NCBI RefSeq assembly: GCF_014195545.1
Contig: NZ_JACIBX010000002.1
Location: forward strand, 248,001 to 312,000
Length of the DNA stretch: 64,000 nucleotides
Direction: 5' to 3'
Source: Limimaricola variabilis
GTDB lineage: Bacteria; Pseudomonadota; Alphaproteobacteria; Rhodobacterales; Rhodobacteraceae
Shown here: positions 53,307 through 64,000 of the stretch, one piece after another
Layout: each line of letters starts with the position of its first letter
Position numbering within the stretch: the stretch's first letter is position 1
Program-made: the position numbers and the translations under genes
The notes under the pieces: generated by a model
Told to the model about the DNA's origin: nothing
Databases searched by the model: none
The model's input: only the letters and a program-made list of their open reading frames with translations

Positions 53307-54083
53307 ATGGCCTACAGCACCATCCTCGTCGAAACCGAGGACGATATCGCCACCATCACGCTCAACCGCCCCGACGCGATGAACGCGATCAACTCGACGC
53401 TGCTGCACGAGCTGGTGACCGCGCTTGAGGAGGCGGATCGCTCCGACAGGGTGCGTTGCATCGTGCTGACCGGGTCGGACAAGGCCTTTGCCGCCGGCGC
53501 CGACGTCGCCGAGATGGCGCAGATGGGCTTCGTGGAGATGTACCGCAAGGCGCTCTACGCGGGCGACATGGCGCGGCTTGCGCGCATCCGCAAACCGGTG
53601 ATCGCCGCGGTGGCGGGCTATGCGCTGGGCGGCGGCTGCGAGCTGGCGATGGCCTGCGACTTCATCATCGCCGCCGACAACGCCAAGTTCGGCCAGCCGG
53701 AGGTCAATCTCGGGATCATGGCCGGGATGGGCGGCAGCCAGCGGCTGACCCGTGCGGTGGGCAAGCCCAAGGCGATGGACATGCATCTGACGGGCCGCTT
53801 CATGTCGGCCGAGGAGGCCGAGCGCTCCGGGCTGGTCAGCCGGGTTGTGCCGGCGCGCCAGCTCGAGCAGGAGGCGCGGGCGGCCGCCGCCAAGATCGCC
53901 GAGAAGGGCCAAGTCGCGGTGCTGGCGATCAAGGAGGCGGTCAACCGCAGCCAGGAGGTCGGCCTGTCCGAGGGGTTGGCCTATGAGCGGCGGCTGTTCG
54001 AGGCGCTTTTCGCCACCGAGGACCAGTCCGAGGGCATGGCCGCGTTCCGCGAGAAGCGCGAGCCGCAGTACCGCGATCGCTGA
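53307..54083 (+). CDS. Enoyl-CoA hydratase
   Basis: A crotonase-fold protein of 258 residues. The oxyanion-hole segment [12 protein letters not shown] and [17 protein letters not shown], and the second acidic position in [15 protein letters not shown], retain both catalytic glutamates of the short-chain hydratase group. It hydrates trans-2-enoyl-CoA in fatty-acid beta-oxidation. An enoyl-CoA hydratase between mutM and rpsT is familiar alphaproteobacterial context. Confidence 0.9.
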   Translation: MAYSTILVETEDDIATITLNRPDAMNAINSTLLHELVTALEEADRSDRVRCIVLTGSDKAFAAGADVAEMAQMGFVEMYRKALYAGDMARLARIRKPVIAAVAGYALGGGCELAMACDFIIAADNAKFGQPEVNLGIMAGMGGSQRLTRAVGKPKAMDMHLTGRFMSAEEAERSGLVSRVVPARQLEQEARAAAAKIAEKGQVAVLAIKEAVNRSQEVGLSEGLAYERRLFEALFATEDQSEGMAAFREKREPQYRDR

Positions 54084-54109
54084 GCCGGCCGGAAAAGGCG
54101 CGCGACAGG

Positions 54110-54138
54110 TTGACTAGCCGTCGAGTCGGCCTTAGAGA
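54110..54138 (+). promoter_or_regulatory. rpsT promoter with a GANTC site in the spacer
   Basis: TTGACT (54110-54115), 17 bases, TAGAGA (54133-54138): a strong alphaproteobacterial ribosomal-gene type promoter 43 bases before the rpsT ATG. GAGTC at 54123-54127 lies inside the spacer and GATTC at 54169-54173 lies in the leader. Confidence 0.7.
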
Positions 54139-54180
54139 CGCGGCTTCAGAACAATCACCCCGCAAGTGGATTCTCGACAC

Positions 54181-54447
54181 ATGGCCAACACGCCCCAGTC
54201 CAAGAAGCGCGCTCGCCAGAACGAGCGCCGCTACGCGATCAACAAGATGCGCCGTTCGCGCATCCGCACCTTCCTGCGCAAGGTCGAAGAGGCGATCGCC
54301 TCCGGCAACCCTGACGCTGCCAAGACCGCCCTGCGCGAAGCTCAGCCGGAGCTGATGCGCGGCGTCACCAAAGGCGTGGTGCACAAGAACACCGCCGCTC
54401 GCAAGATCTCGCGCCTGTCGTCGCGCGTGAAGGCGATCGCCGCCTGA
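54181..54447 (+). CDS. rpsT: 30S ribosomal protein S20
   Basis: A basic, helical protein of 88 residues ([20 protein letters not shown] ... [20 protein letters not shown]), the full family length. It binds 16S rRNA during 30S assembly. It has its own strong promoter and a strong terminator, so it is an independent unit upstream of dnaA. Confidence 0.97.
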   Translation: MANTPQSKKRARQNERRYAINKMRRSRIRTFLRKVEEAIASGNPDAAKTALREAQPELMRGVTKGVVHKNTAARKISRLSSRVKAIAA

Positions 54448-54471
54448 TCTCGCTCAAAGGCGAAAAATATC

Positions 54472-54503
54472 AAAGGGGTGCCCCGAAAGGGGCACCCCTT
54501 TTT
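54472..54503 (+). terminator. Rho-independent terminator after rpsT
   Basis: AAAGGGGTGCCCC (54472-54484) pairs with GGGGCACCCCTTT (54489-54501) across a GAAA tetraloop, followed by T residues. Confidence 0.95.
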
Positions 54504-55170
54504 CGTGTTCGGATTCGGCCCCACGCGTGGCGCTCGAATCCGTGCCGTTGCGGCAGAATCGACCCCATTTCCGTCATGCCACTGTCAAGCTGCACCCTTA
54601 GCATGGCCGGGCGCCCCGAAGCCGCTGTGGCCCCCTGACACGGCATTTGGCGCCGGGCCTTAGGATTCAGGGGCCCCGGCAAATGGCCGCGGATTCGATT
54701 CAGCGGAGTCCGTCGTCAAGCGCGTTGTTCGGTTGATGACGTCCGAACGCAGGCGCTAACTTGCCCCTGCGATTCACATCGTTCCTGGGGGAACATGGGC
54801 GAGTCGGCACCACGGTGGTCCGAAGGCCAGCTGCACGGCCGAATGATCGGAACCGCGACGGGGTGCCAGCTCTCATGAGCGTGACGGGCGCACGGCCTTG
54901 GCCGTGCCATTCGCCGTCCCGCGCTTGTCTGCATTGCGGCCGCCATCTCGGCGGACGTCACTGCCGTCATGTACCGATCCCGGGCCGAACTGCATGAGCG
55001 GGTTGGCGGCTTGTCCGTCCCCGTTCGGGTCCGGAGGTTAGGTCAGTCCGGTGCGGAACAGCGTCGGCGCATGCGCGCCGGCGGCCGCACGAGCTGTGCC
55101 CGGATGTGGATGGCGAGCCGGGCGCGGCGGGCGCGACCGGGTGACGATGAAGGCAGGTCGGGGACAGGTC
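54504..55170. other. Gene-free region upstream of dnaA with a GANTC cluster
   Basis: There are 667 bases with no gene I can support. Nine GANTC sites lie at 54512, 54536, 54556, 54664, 54692, 54697, 54706, 54771 and 54801. A weak promoter candidate is TTGATG at 54733 with CTAACT 17 bases later. No good DnaA box (TTATCCACA-like) was found. It probably holds the dnaA promoter and leader; the long leader would be consistent with post-transcriptional control, but that is speculative. Confidence 0.6.
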
Positions 55171-56529
55171 ATGACGAACGACAATTGGGCGCAGGTCAGC
55201 GAAGAGCTCAAGCAGGCGGTGGGCGCCAACAACCACACCACCTGGATCGCGCCGCTGCGCTTCGAAGGGCTGGTCGACGGCGTGGCCCGCTTCCACGTGC
55301 CGACCACCTTCCACGGCAACTACGTCCTGCAGAATTTCGGCGACCAGATCCTGACCCAGCTCGCTCGGGCCGGCATCACCGTGCAGCGCCTGATCTTCGC
55401 CCAGTCGGCCAACGCCTCCGCCGCGCCCCGCCCCGCGGCACCGCAGCCCGCCGCCCCGGCGCTGGCCGCGGCCGATGACGAGGACGCCACCCCCTCGGCC
55501 ACGCTCGACCCGCGCTTCACCTTCGACCGCTTCGTCGTCGGCAAGCCCAACGAGATGGCGCATGCCGCCGCGCGCCGCATCGCCGAGGGCGGCTCGCTCG
55601 GCTTCAACCCGCTGTTCCTTTATGGCGGCGTGGGTCTGGGCAAGACCCACCTGATGCACGCCATCGGTCACGAGTTGAAGGCCAACCAGCCGCATCTCAA
55701 GGTCGTGCTCACCTCCGCCGAGCAGTTCATGTACCGCTTCATCACCGCGCTGCGCGACAAGCGCATGATGGATTTCAAGCAGCTCTACCGCTCGGTCGAC
55801 GTGCTCATGGTCGACGACATCCAGTTCCTCGGTGGCAAGGATTCCACCCAGGAGGAGTTCTTCCACACCTTCAACGCGCTGATCGACGCCGGAAAGCGGA
55901 TCATCATCTCGGCCGACCGTGCGCCGGGCGCGATGAAGGATGTCGAGGAGCGGATCACCTCGCGCATGGGATCGGGCCTCGTGGTCGATCTCTTCCCGAC
56001 CGATTTCGAACTGCGCGTCGGCATCCTGCAGGCCAAGGCCGACTATTACCGTGCCCAGTATCCCGGCATCGTGGTCCAGCCCGGCGTGTTCGAGTTCCTC
56101 GCCCAGCGGATCTCCAACAACGTCCGCGTGCTCGAAGGCGCGCTGACCCGGCTGTTTGCCTTCGCCTCGCTGGTCGGGCGCGAGATCTCGCTCGAGATGA
56201 CTCAGGATTGCCTGGCCGACATCCTGCGCGCCAGCGATCGCAAGATCACCGTCGAGGAAATCCAGCGCCGGGTCTCGGAGCATTACAACATCCGCCTCTC
56301 GGACATGATCGGGCCGAAGCGGCTGCGCAGCTATGCCCGGCCGCGCCAGGTCGCGATGTACCTGTCCAAGAAACTGACCTCGCGCTCGCTGCCCGAGATC
56401 GGCCGCCGCTTCGGCGGGCGCGACCACACCACCGTCATGCACGGGGTGCGCAAGATCGAGGAGCTGAAGGCCACCGACAGCCAGATCGCCGACGATCTCG
56501 AACTGCTGCGGCGCGCGCTCGAGGAGTGA
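55171..56529 (+). CDS. dnaA: Chromosomal replication initiator DnaA
   Basis: The ATG at 55171 gives 452 residues beginning MTNDNWAQVSEELKQAVGAN (domain I). An in-frame ATG at 55147 would add 8 residues. A Pro/Ala-rich domain II is followed by the AAA+ domain with FNPLFLYGGVGLGKTHLMHAI (Walker A), LMVDDIQFLGGKDSTQEEFF (Walker B), and the DNA-binding domain IV with LPEIGRRFGGRDHTTVMHGVRKIEEL. It opens the origin and controls transcription through DnaA boxes. The order rpsT-dnaA-dnaN-recF is typical; the candidate origin is about 32 kb away. Confidence 0.97.
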   Translation: MTNDNWAQVSEELKQAVGANNHTTWIAPLRFEGLVDGVARFHVPTTFHGNYVLQNFGDQILTQLARAGITVQRLIFAQSANASAAPRPAAPQPAAPALAAADDEDATPSATLDPRFTFDRFVVGKPNEMAHAAARRIAEGGSLGFNPLFLYGGVGLGKTHLMHAIGHELKANQPHLKVVLTSAEQFMYRFITALRDKRMMDFKQLYRSVDVLMVDDIQFLGGKDSTQEEFFHTFNALIDAGKRIIISADRAPGAMKDVEERITSRMGSGLVVDLFPTDFELRVGILQAKADYYRAQYPGIVVQPGVFEFLAQRISNNVRVLEGALTRLFAFASLVGREISLEMTQDCLADILRASDRKITVEEIQRRVSEHYNIRLSDMIGPKRLRSYARPRQVAMYLSKKLTSRSLPEIGRRFGGRDHTTVMHGVRKIEELKATDSQIADDLELLRRALEE

Positions 56530-56635
56530 CGCGAGGCGGGCTTCGCGATGCCGCCGAAAGGGCTTGAGAACGGGTGGAAAACAGGTAGTTTTCCAGTCCC
56601 GGCCAAGGCCTGCGGCAACTAGCGGAGCGAAGCAC

Positions 56636-57754
56636 ATGAAATTCTCGATCGAACGCGGCGTTCTGCTCAAGGCCGTGGCCCAGGCCCAGTCGGTGGTCGA
56701 GCGGCGCAACACCATCCCGATCCTCGCCAACGTGCTGATCGAGGCCGAGGGCGACACGGTGCGCTTCCGCGCCACCGATCTCGACATCGAGGTGGTCGAC
56801 CGCGCCCCCGCCACGGTCGAGCGCGACGGCGCGATCACCGTCGCCGCCGTGCTGCTCAACGAGATCGTCCGCAAGCTGCCCGACGGGGCGCTGGTGACGC
56901 TCACCGATCAGGGCGCCTCCGGGCGGCTGTCGATCGAGGCGGGGCGCTCGAACTTCCAGCTGGCAACCTTGCCGCGCGAGGATTTCCCAGTGATGGCCTC
57001 GGCCGAATACGCCGCGAGCTTCACTGCCCCCGCGCCGGTGCTGCGCCGCCTCTTCGACAAGGCCAAGTTCGCGATCTCCACCGAGGAGACACGTTACTAT
57101 CTCAACGGCGTCTACATGCATGTGGCCGAGGGCGAAAAGGGCCGGGTGCTGCGCTGCGTCGCCACCGACGGGCACCGCCTCGCCCGGATCGACGCCGATC
57201 TGCCCGAAGGGGCCGAGACGATGGCCGGGGTGATCGTGCCGCGCAAGACCGTCAACGAGCTGCGCAAGCTGCTCGACGATGACGAGGCGCAGATCGAGGT
57301 GTCGGTCAGCGAGACCAAGGTACGCTTCGCCACGCCGAACATCACCCTGACCTCGAAGGTGATCGACGGCACCTTCCCGGATTACAGCCGGGTGATTCCG
57401 CAAAACAATTCCAAGCGCCTCGAGGTCGACGCGGCCGAATTCGCCAAGGCGGTGGACCGGGTCGCCACCGTCAGCTCCGAGCGTTCGCGCGCGGTCAAGC
57501 TGTCGCTCGAGGAGGACCGGCTGGTGCTCTCGGTCAACGCGCCCGATTCCGGCGCCGCCGAGGAAGAGCTGGCCGTCGCCTATGGCGATGAGCGGCTCGA
57601 GATCGGCTTCAACGCGAAATACCTGCAGGAGATCGCCAACCAGGTGGATCGCGAGAACGCGGTGTTCCTGTTCAACTCCTCCGGCGATCCGACCCTGATG
57701 CGCGAGGGCGACGACACCAGCGCGGTCTATGTCGTCATGCCGATGCGCGTGTGA
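56636..57754 (+). CDS. dnaN: DNA polymerase III beta subunit (sliding clamp)
   Basis: A protein of 372 residues from the ATG at 56636 (AGCGGAGCGAAGCAC upstream). It begins MKFSIERGVLLKAVAQAQSVVERRNTIPILANVLI and ends DDTSAVYVVMPMRV, both standard for the clamp. Three repeated clamp domains are visible, with DGHRLARIDADL in the second. The ring-shaped dimer tethers polymerase and binds many repair proteins. It follows dnaA by 106 bases. Confidence 0.97.
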   Translation: MKFSIERGVLLKAVAQAQSVVERRNTIPILANVLIEAEGDTVRFRATDLDIEVVDRAPATVERDGAITVAAVLLNEIVRKLPDGALVTLTDQGASGRLSIEAGRSNFQLATLPREDFPVMASAEYAASFTAPAPVLRRLFDKAKFAISTEETRYYLNGVYMHVAEGEKGRVLRCVATDGHRLARIDADLPEGAETMAGVIVPRKTVNELRKLLDDDEAQIEVSVSETKVRFATPNITLTSKVIDGTFPDYSRVIPQNNSKRLEVDAAEFAKAVDRVATVSSERSRAVKLSLEEDRLVLSVNAPDSGAAEEELAVAYGDERLEIGFNAKYLQEIANQVDRENAVFLFNSSGDPTLMREGDDTSAVYVVMPMRV

Positions 57755-57803
57755 CGCCTGCGGGACCTGCGCCTGTCGGAAACGGTGAGGGCGAGGGCCG
57801 CGC

Positions 57804-58904
57804 ATGAGGGCGGCCGTCACCGAGCTGGAGCTGTCGCATTTCCGCTCGCACAAGCGGGCGAGGCTGGCGCTTGACGGCCGGCCGGTCGCGATCTTCGGCC
57901 CCAACGGCGCCGGGAAGACCAACCTGATCGAGGCGGTGTCGCTGCTGTCGCCCGGCCGCGGCATGCGCCGCGCCGGCGCCGAGGAGATCGCCCGCCGGCC
58001 CGAGCGGCTGGGCTGGAAGGTCCGCGCCGAGGTCGAGGCCGAGGGCGCGCCGCACGAGATCGAGACCCGCGCCGAGGCGGGCCAGAGCCGGGGTGTCCGG
58101 ATCGACGACAAGGCGGTGCCGCAGGTAGCGCTGGCACGGGTGCTGCGGGTGCTTTGGCTGGTGCCCTCGATGGACCGGCTCTGGATCGAGGCCGCCGAGG
58201 GGCGGCGCCGCTTTCTCGACCGCGCCGCGCTGAGCTTCGATCCCGGCCATGCCGAACAGGTGCTCGACTACGAAAAGGCGATGCGCGAACGCAACCGGCT
58301 CCTCAAGGACGGGGTGCGCGACGCGCATTGGTACGGCGCGCTCGAGGGGCGCATGGCGCGGGCCGGAGCGGTGATCGCGGCCACCCGCCGCGCCGCGATC
58401 GACCGGCTGATGGCGGCGCAGGACCGGGCCGAGACCGCCTTTCCCGCAGCGGATCTGGCGCTCGGCTATCCCGACGAGACGCCCGAGGCCGAGGAGGAGC
58501 TGCGCGCGGCCTTCGCCGGGATGCGCGGCCGCGACATGGCGGCGGGCCGCACGCTGATCGGGCCGCATCGCGCCGATCTCGACGCGCTGTGGCGCGCCAA
58601 GGGGGTGGCGGCGCGCGACGCCTCCACCGGCGAGCAGAAGGCGCTGCTGATCTCGCTCATCCTCGCCAATGCCCGGGCGCTGGCCGCCGAGGGCGGCGCG
58701 CCGCCGGTGCTGCTTCTGGACGAGGTCGCGGCGCATCTGGACACGCGCCGCCGCGCGGCGCTCTATGACGAGATCTGCGCGCTGGGGCTGCAGGCCTTCA
58801 TGACCGGCACCGAGCCGGGGCTGTTCGAGGCGCTGGGCGACCGGGCGCAACGGATCGAAGTGACCGAGACCGCCGGCGTCTCGCAGGTCAGGGAGGCGAC
58901 ATGA
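57804..58904 (+). CDS. recF: DNA replication and repair protein RecF
   Basis: An SMC-like ATPase of 366 residues. FGPNGAGKTNLIEAVSLLSPGRG (Walker A) is at residues 31-50, the ABC signature-type segment DASTGEQKALLISLILANA is near residue 272, and VLLLDEVAAHLD (Walker B) is near 302. It loads RecA at gaps with RecO and RecR. It follows dnaN after 49 bases and overlaps the next gene by 4 bases. Confidence 0.95.
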   Translation: MRAAVTELELSHFRSHKRARLALDGRPVAIFGPNGAGKTNLIEAVSLLSPGRGMRRAGAEEIARRPERLGWKVRAEVEAEGAPHEIETRAEAGQSRGVRIDDKAVPQVALARVLRVLWLVPSMDRLWIEAAEGRRRFLDRAALSFDPGHAEQVLDYEKAMRERNRLLKDGVRDAHWYGALEGRMARAGAVIAATRRAAIDRLMAAQDRAETAFPAADLALGYPDETPEAEEELRAAFAGMRGRDMAAGRTLIGPHRADLDALWRAKGVAARDASTGEQKALLISLILANARALAAEGGAPPVLLLDEVAAHLDTRRRAALYDEICALGLQAFMTGTEPGLFEALGDRAQRIEVTETAGVSQVREAT

Positions 58905-59335
58905 CACCGCAACGCGTGACCCTCATCACCCTCGGCGTTACCGACATGGACCGCTCGAAGGCCTTTTATGCCGCGCTGGGCTGGGTGCCGCATGCCTCCA
59001 GCCAGCCTTCCGTGACCTTCTACCAGATGCACGGGCTCGTGCTCGGCCTGTTCGGCCTCCCGGATCTTGCCGCGGATCAGGGCCGGCCGGGCGCGCGGCT
59101 CGGGACCGGAGCCGCGACGCTGGCGCAGAACTTCGAGGATCGGGCGGCGGTGGATGCCGCGTGGCAGGCCGCTCTCGATGCTGGGGCAGAGCCGCTCAAG
59201 GCACCGGAGGAGGTGTTCTGGGGCGGCTATTCCGGCTACTACGCCGATCCCGACGGCCATGTCTGGGAGGTCGCCCACAACCCGTTCTGGCCTCTGGCCG
59301 AGGATGGCTCGCTGACGCTGCCCGAGGCACCGTGA
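58901..59335 (+). CDS. VOC (glyoxalase/bleomycin-resistance) family protein
   Basis: A protein of 144 residues with a paired betaalphabeta VOC fold: LITLGVTDMDRSKAFYAALGW at the N-terminus and GYYADPDGHVWEVAHNPFW at the C-terminus, the latter containing the metal-ligand glutamate. The substrate is unknown; such proteins include glyoxalases, dioxygenases and antibiotic-binding proteins. It is translationally coupled to recF upstream and to the exporter downstream (GTGA overlap). Confidence 0.85.
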   Translation: MTPQRVTLITLGVTDMDRSKAFYAALGWVPHASSQPSVTFYQMHGLVLGLFGLPDLAADQGRPGARLGTGAATLAQNFEDRAAVDAAWQAALDAGAEPLKAPEEVFWGGYSGYYADPDGHVWEVAHNPFWPLAEDGSLTLPEAP

Positions 59336-59952
59336 CCCTCGGCTTCCCGGACCTCGCGCTCTACGCGGGCGCGCTTCTGGTGCTGTTCCTGACGCCGGGG
59401 CCGGTCTGGGTCGCGCTCACCGCTCGTGCGCTGTCTAGGGGGTTTCACGCCGCATGGCCGCTGGCGCTCGGCGTGGTGGTGGGCGACGTGGCGTGGCCGC
59501 TGCTGGCGATCCTCGGGGTGAACTGGGTGCTGTCGGTCTATGGCGGCTTTCTCGAGGCGCTGCGCTGGGTCGCGGCGGCGATGTTCGTGACCATGGGGGT
59601 GATGCTGTGGCGGCATGCGGGCGCCTCCATCTCCACCGACAGCCGACTGACCCGCCCCGGCATGTGGGCGGGCTTCATGGCCGGTCTGGCGGTCATCCTA
59701 GGCAATCCCAAGGCCATCCTGTTCTACATGGGAATGCTGCCGGGTTTCTTCGATCTCTCGGCGCTGGGCGGGCTCGACATCGCCGCGATCTGCGCGGTCT
59801 CCTTTGCCGTGCCGCTCTTGGGCAACCTCGTGCTGGCCGCCTCGATCGACCGGGCGCGGGCGATTCTGACCTCGCCCGAGGCGCTGCGCCGGACCAATCA
59901 CGTGGCGGCGGCGATGCTGGTCGGCGTGGGGCTGCTCATCCCCCTCCTATAG
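59332..59952 (+). CDS. LysE/RhtB-family exporter
   Basis: A membrane protein of 206 residues from a GTG start that overlaps the VOC gene stop by 4 bases. About six transmembrane helices are seen, with the family N-terminus [29 protein letters not shown] (containing the LTPGP motif) and the conserved [27 protein letters not shown]. Members export amino acids or related metabolites; the substrate is not predictable. The frame is open upstream, but within the VOC gene. Confidence 0.88.
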   Translation: MTLGFPDLALYAGALLVLFLTPGPVWVALTARALSRGFHAAWPLALGVVVGDVAWPLLAILGVNWVLSVYGGFLEALRWVAAAMFVTMGVMLWRHAGASISTDSRLTRPGMWAGFMAGLAVILGNPKAILFYMGMLPGFFDLSALGGLDIAAICAVSFAVPLLGNLVLAASIDRARAILTSPEALRRTNHVAAAMLVGVGLLIPLL

Positions 59953-59977
59953 CGCAAAATATGGGGGAAAACCGTGA

Positions 59978-62446
<2,469 letters not shown>

Positions 62447-62600
62447 TCGACGATCCGCAGTGCGGCGGCGGGCTGGAGACAGCCTGCCGACCACGTCGCG
62501 GGCCTCTCCATGAACCGACGCTTTCCAGCGTGTCGCGTTCCGAAGTCTCTCACAGGGGGCGGTCGAGCGGTCGTCACGAAAGCGGGTCCACCAAAAAGCG

Positions 62601-62635
62601 AAACCCCGAGAACCGGTCAGGTTCTCGGGGTTTCG
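62601..62635 (-). terminator. Bidirectional hairpin between gyrB and tRNA-Thr
   Basis: AAACCCCGAGAACC (62601-62614) pairs with GGTTCTCGGGGTTT (62620-62633) over a 5-base loop. On the minus strand a CTTTTT tract follows, so it most clearly terminates tRNA-Thr; it may also stop gyrB transcripts. Confidence 0.85.
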
Positions 62636-62645
62636 TGCTTTGAAG

Positions 62646-62721
62646 TGGTGCCGCTGAAGGGACTCGAACCCCCGACCCCATCATTACGAATGACGTGCTC
62701 TACCAGCTGAGCTACAGCGGC
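62646..62721 (-). tRNA. tRNA-Thr(CGU)
   Basis: A 76-base cloverleaf: acceptor stem GCCGCTG/CAGCGGC, D arm GCTC-AGCTGGTA-GAGC, anticodon stem CGTCA/TGATG with loop TTCGTAA (anticodon CGU, reads ACG), T arm GGGGG-TTCGAGT-CCCTT, discriminator A and encoded CCA. It lies on the minus strand with a terminator right after its 3' end. Confidence 0.97.
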
Positions 62722-62763
62722 GCCCGGGCGCCTCTTAGCACCCGGGCGCCGGGGGGAAAAGGG

Positions 62764-64000
62764 CTATTTTCGCTCTTCCGCGAGGGCCTCTCCCTCGGTT
62801 TTCTCGGGCGTGGTCGCGGCCGTCCCGGGGGCGACGATCTCGGCCTCCTCGGGGCCGGACGTGGCCGGCGTCGCGGTCTGCGCGGGCAGGGGCGAGGCGG
62901 TGGATCCAGCCTCGCGCACGGCCGGGACCGTGCCTTCGCCATTGGTGCGCCCGGCACCGCCGACGATTAGCGGCAGCATCTCGGTGCCGCGCGGCAGGTT
63001 GGGCTCGCCCTCTTCCGGACGGGTCCAGGCAAGCGTGTCGAAGGCGTGGCAGTTCGAGCAGACCGGGTCCCAGTGCGGGTGCAGGTGATGGCAGTTCTCG
63101 CAGACCCATTGCGGGCCGCGGGGCGCGGTCAGCGCCCGCGCCAGCCAGCCGCGCACCACCGCGTCGTCGGCGCCGCGGCCGCGCTCGATCGCCGCCATCA
63201 GCGTCAGTACACGCGCGGTGGGGTCGGTTTCGACCAGATCGCCCAGCGCGCGCCGCGCCTCGTTGAAGCGCTCGGCCGCGATCATCAGCTCCGCCTCGAG
63301 CATCCGCGTCTCGGGGTGGTCGGGGCGCGACTGGATTAGCACCGAGAAGCGGTCCAGCCGGGCCTGCGGGTTCTCCTCGGGGGCGATCTCGGCGAAGACC
63401 TGCGCCAGGTCGGGATGGGGCTCGGCTTCCCAGGCCTTGCGGATTACCCGCGTGGCGTAGCGGCTGTTGCCGACCGCGAGATAGCTGCGGGCCGCCATCA
63501 CGGCCGCCGGGATCAGGTCGGGCGAGAGCCGGTTGGCCTCGATCGCCTTCTCGCGCGCCTCGATGCTCAGGCTCTCATCCATCACGTCGCGGGCTTCCGA
63601 CAACGCGAGAACTGCGTCGCGGCGCTTGGCGACGTTGCGGGGCAGGCTGCCCGAACGGCGCTTGGCGTCGAGCGTGGCGCGCGCACCGGTCCAGTCATGT
63701 GCCTCGGCCTGCAGCCGCAGCAGCGTGTCCTGCGTCTCGGTGTGGCGCGGCTTGAGCTCGAAAGCCTTCTTGGCGAGCTTCATCGCGGTGTCGGTATCGC
63801 CCTCGGCGAGGCGCTGCCGCATCAGGCCGCGAATGCCGACGAAGCGGGTGCGGTCGATCTGCACCAGCTCGCGATAGGCGCCCTCGGCGGTGCGGCGGTC
63901 GCCGGCCAGCTCCGCGCCCTGCGCCACGAGGATCGAGGTCAGGTCGGGACGGCGCAGGTAGCGCTCGGCCCGGCGGCCCTTGGCCATCGCGGTCTCGCCC
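62764..64000 (-). CDS. HemY-like TPR protein with C-terminal zinc-ribbon (5' end missing)
   Basis: The frame is open through the right edge, so the N-terminus (expected to hold two transmembrane helices) is missing; about 410 residues are present. They form TPR-like helical repeats (AEGDTDTAMKLAKKAFELKPRHTETQDTLLRLQ; RSYLAVGNSRYATRVIRKAWE). Near the end are two Cys-x2-Cys knuckles, WVCENCHHLHPHWDPVCSNCHAFDTLAW, resembling the rubredoxin-like domain of LapB. A Pro/Thr/Glu-rich tail follows. Alphaproteobacterial HemY-like proteins of this type are annotated with heme synthesis by neighbourhood and are not the protoporphyrinogen oxidase also called HemY. Confidence 0.75.
   Translation of the reverse strand, partial: GETAMAKGRRAERYLRRPDLTSILVAQGAELAGDRRTAEGAYRELVQIDRTRFVGIRGLMRQRLAEGDTDTAMKLAKKAFELKPRHTETQDTLLRLQAEAHDWTGARATLDAKRRSGSLPRNVAKRRDAVLALSEARDVMDESLSIEAREKAIEANRLSPDLIPAAVMAARSYLAVGNSRYATRVIRKAWEAEPHPDLAQVFAEIAPEENPQARLDRFSVLIQSRPDHPETRMLEAELMIAAERFNEARRALGDLVETDPTARVLTLMAAIERGRGADDAVVRGWLARALTAPRGPQWVCENCHHLHPHWDPVCSNCHAFDTLAWTRPEEGEPNLPRGTEMLPLIVGGAGRTNGEGTVPAVREAGSTASPLPAQTATPATSGPEEAEIVAPGTAATTPEKTEGEALAEERK

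Noticed and set aside
52317-53912. Long minus-strand frame fused to ubiE through mutM
   Set aside because: It is an antisense shadow of mutM and the enoyl-CoA hydratase; UbiE has its normal N-terminus near 52316.
54504-55170. Small open frames of 60-90 codons between rpsT and dnaA
   Set aside because: They have no ribosome sites of note, no family similarity and GC-shadow composition; the region looks regulatory.

Overview
The window is about 64 kb of GC-rich (high-60s percent by eye), gene-dense alphaproteobacterial chromosome. It most resembles the order Rhodobacterales. The main reasons are the divergent senC/regB redox-sensor pair, a roseobacter-type flagellin N-terminus, the linked set rho-mnmE-mnmG-rsmG-parA-parB, the neighbours rpsT-dnaA-dnaN-recF-gyrB, and CtrA-type and CcrM-type (GANTC) sites. 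No insertion sequence, prophage, CRISPR array or rRNA operon was seen. Both edge genes (senC and a HemY-like protein) are cut by the window.

Layout. 0-14.3 kb: senC(-) | regB, a PAS protein that looks like a DivL lacking its kinase domain, tsaE, amgK, murU, addB, addA, trxA, hslV, hslU, nearly all overlapping or tightly packed on the plus strand. 14.3-22.3 kb: mainly minus-strand genes (metallophosphoesterase, lipid kinase, Smr protein, mltA, Tim44-like protein; then dnaQ, coaE, aroE, maf), with fxsA and secB on plus. 22.26-22.68 kb: a 418-bp gene-free segment with the features of a chromosomal replication origin: an AT-rich palindrome, DnaA boxes and 11 GANTC sites. 22.7-30 kb: hemJ, rho, mnmE, mnmG, rsmG, parA, parB, all plus, with two perfect parS palindromes. 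30-34.3 kb: hemW-rdgB-rph(-) diverging from hrcA-grpE(+). 34.3-41.1 kb: mutS(-), maeB, a PfkB kinase and a TauE/SafE permease.

41.1-50.1 kb: a flagellar block. A three-gene operon of possible flagellin-modification proteins is followed by motB, flgE, a flagellin fragment, flgN-like, flgJ-like, fliK and flgD. Here flgE loses its last residues and runs directly into the reverse complement of a flagellin gene truncated after about 45 codons. This is an inverted junction that breaks both genes, and it is either a real rearrangement or an assembly or amplification chimera. 50-54.1 kb: ubiB and ubiE(-), mutM and an enoyl-CoA hydratase. 54.1-62.4 kb: rpsT, a 670-bp gene-free region with nine GANTC sites, dnaA, dnaN, recF, a VOC protein, a LysE-type exporter and gyrB. 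62.4-64 kb: tRNA-Thr(CGU)(-) and the C-terminal part of a HemY/TPR protein(-).

How it works together. The window combines replication initiation (origin, dnaA, dnaN, recF, gyrB), segregation (parABS), repair (addAB, mutS, mutM), proteostasis (hslVU, hrcA-grpE, trxA, secB) and motility. Short sites suggest cell-cycle wiring: a perfect CtrA-type TTAA-N7-TTAA box before the DivL-like gene and another before the flagellin start, GANTC clusters at the origin and before dnaA, a GANTC site inside the rpsT promoter spacer and a DnaA box inside the probable rho promoter. These regulatory readings are inferences from motifs only.
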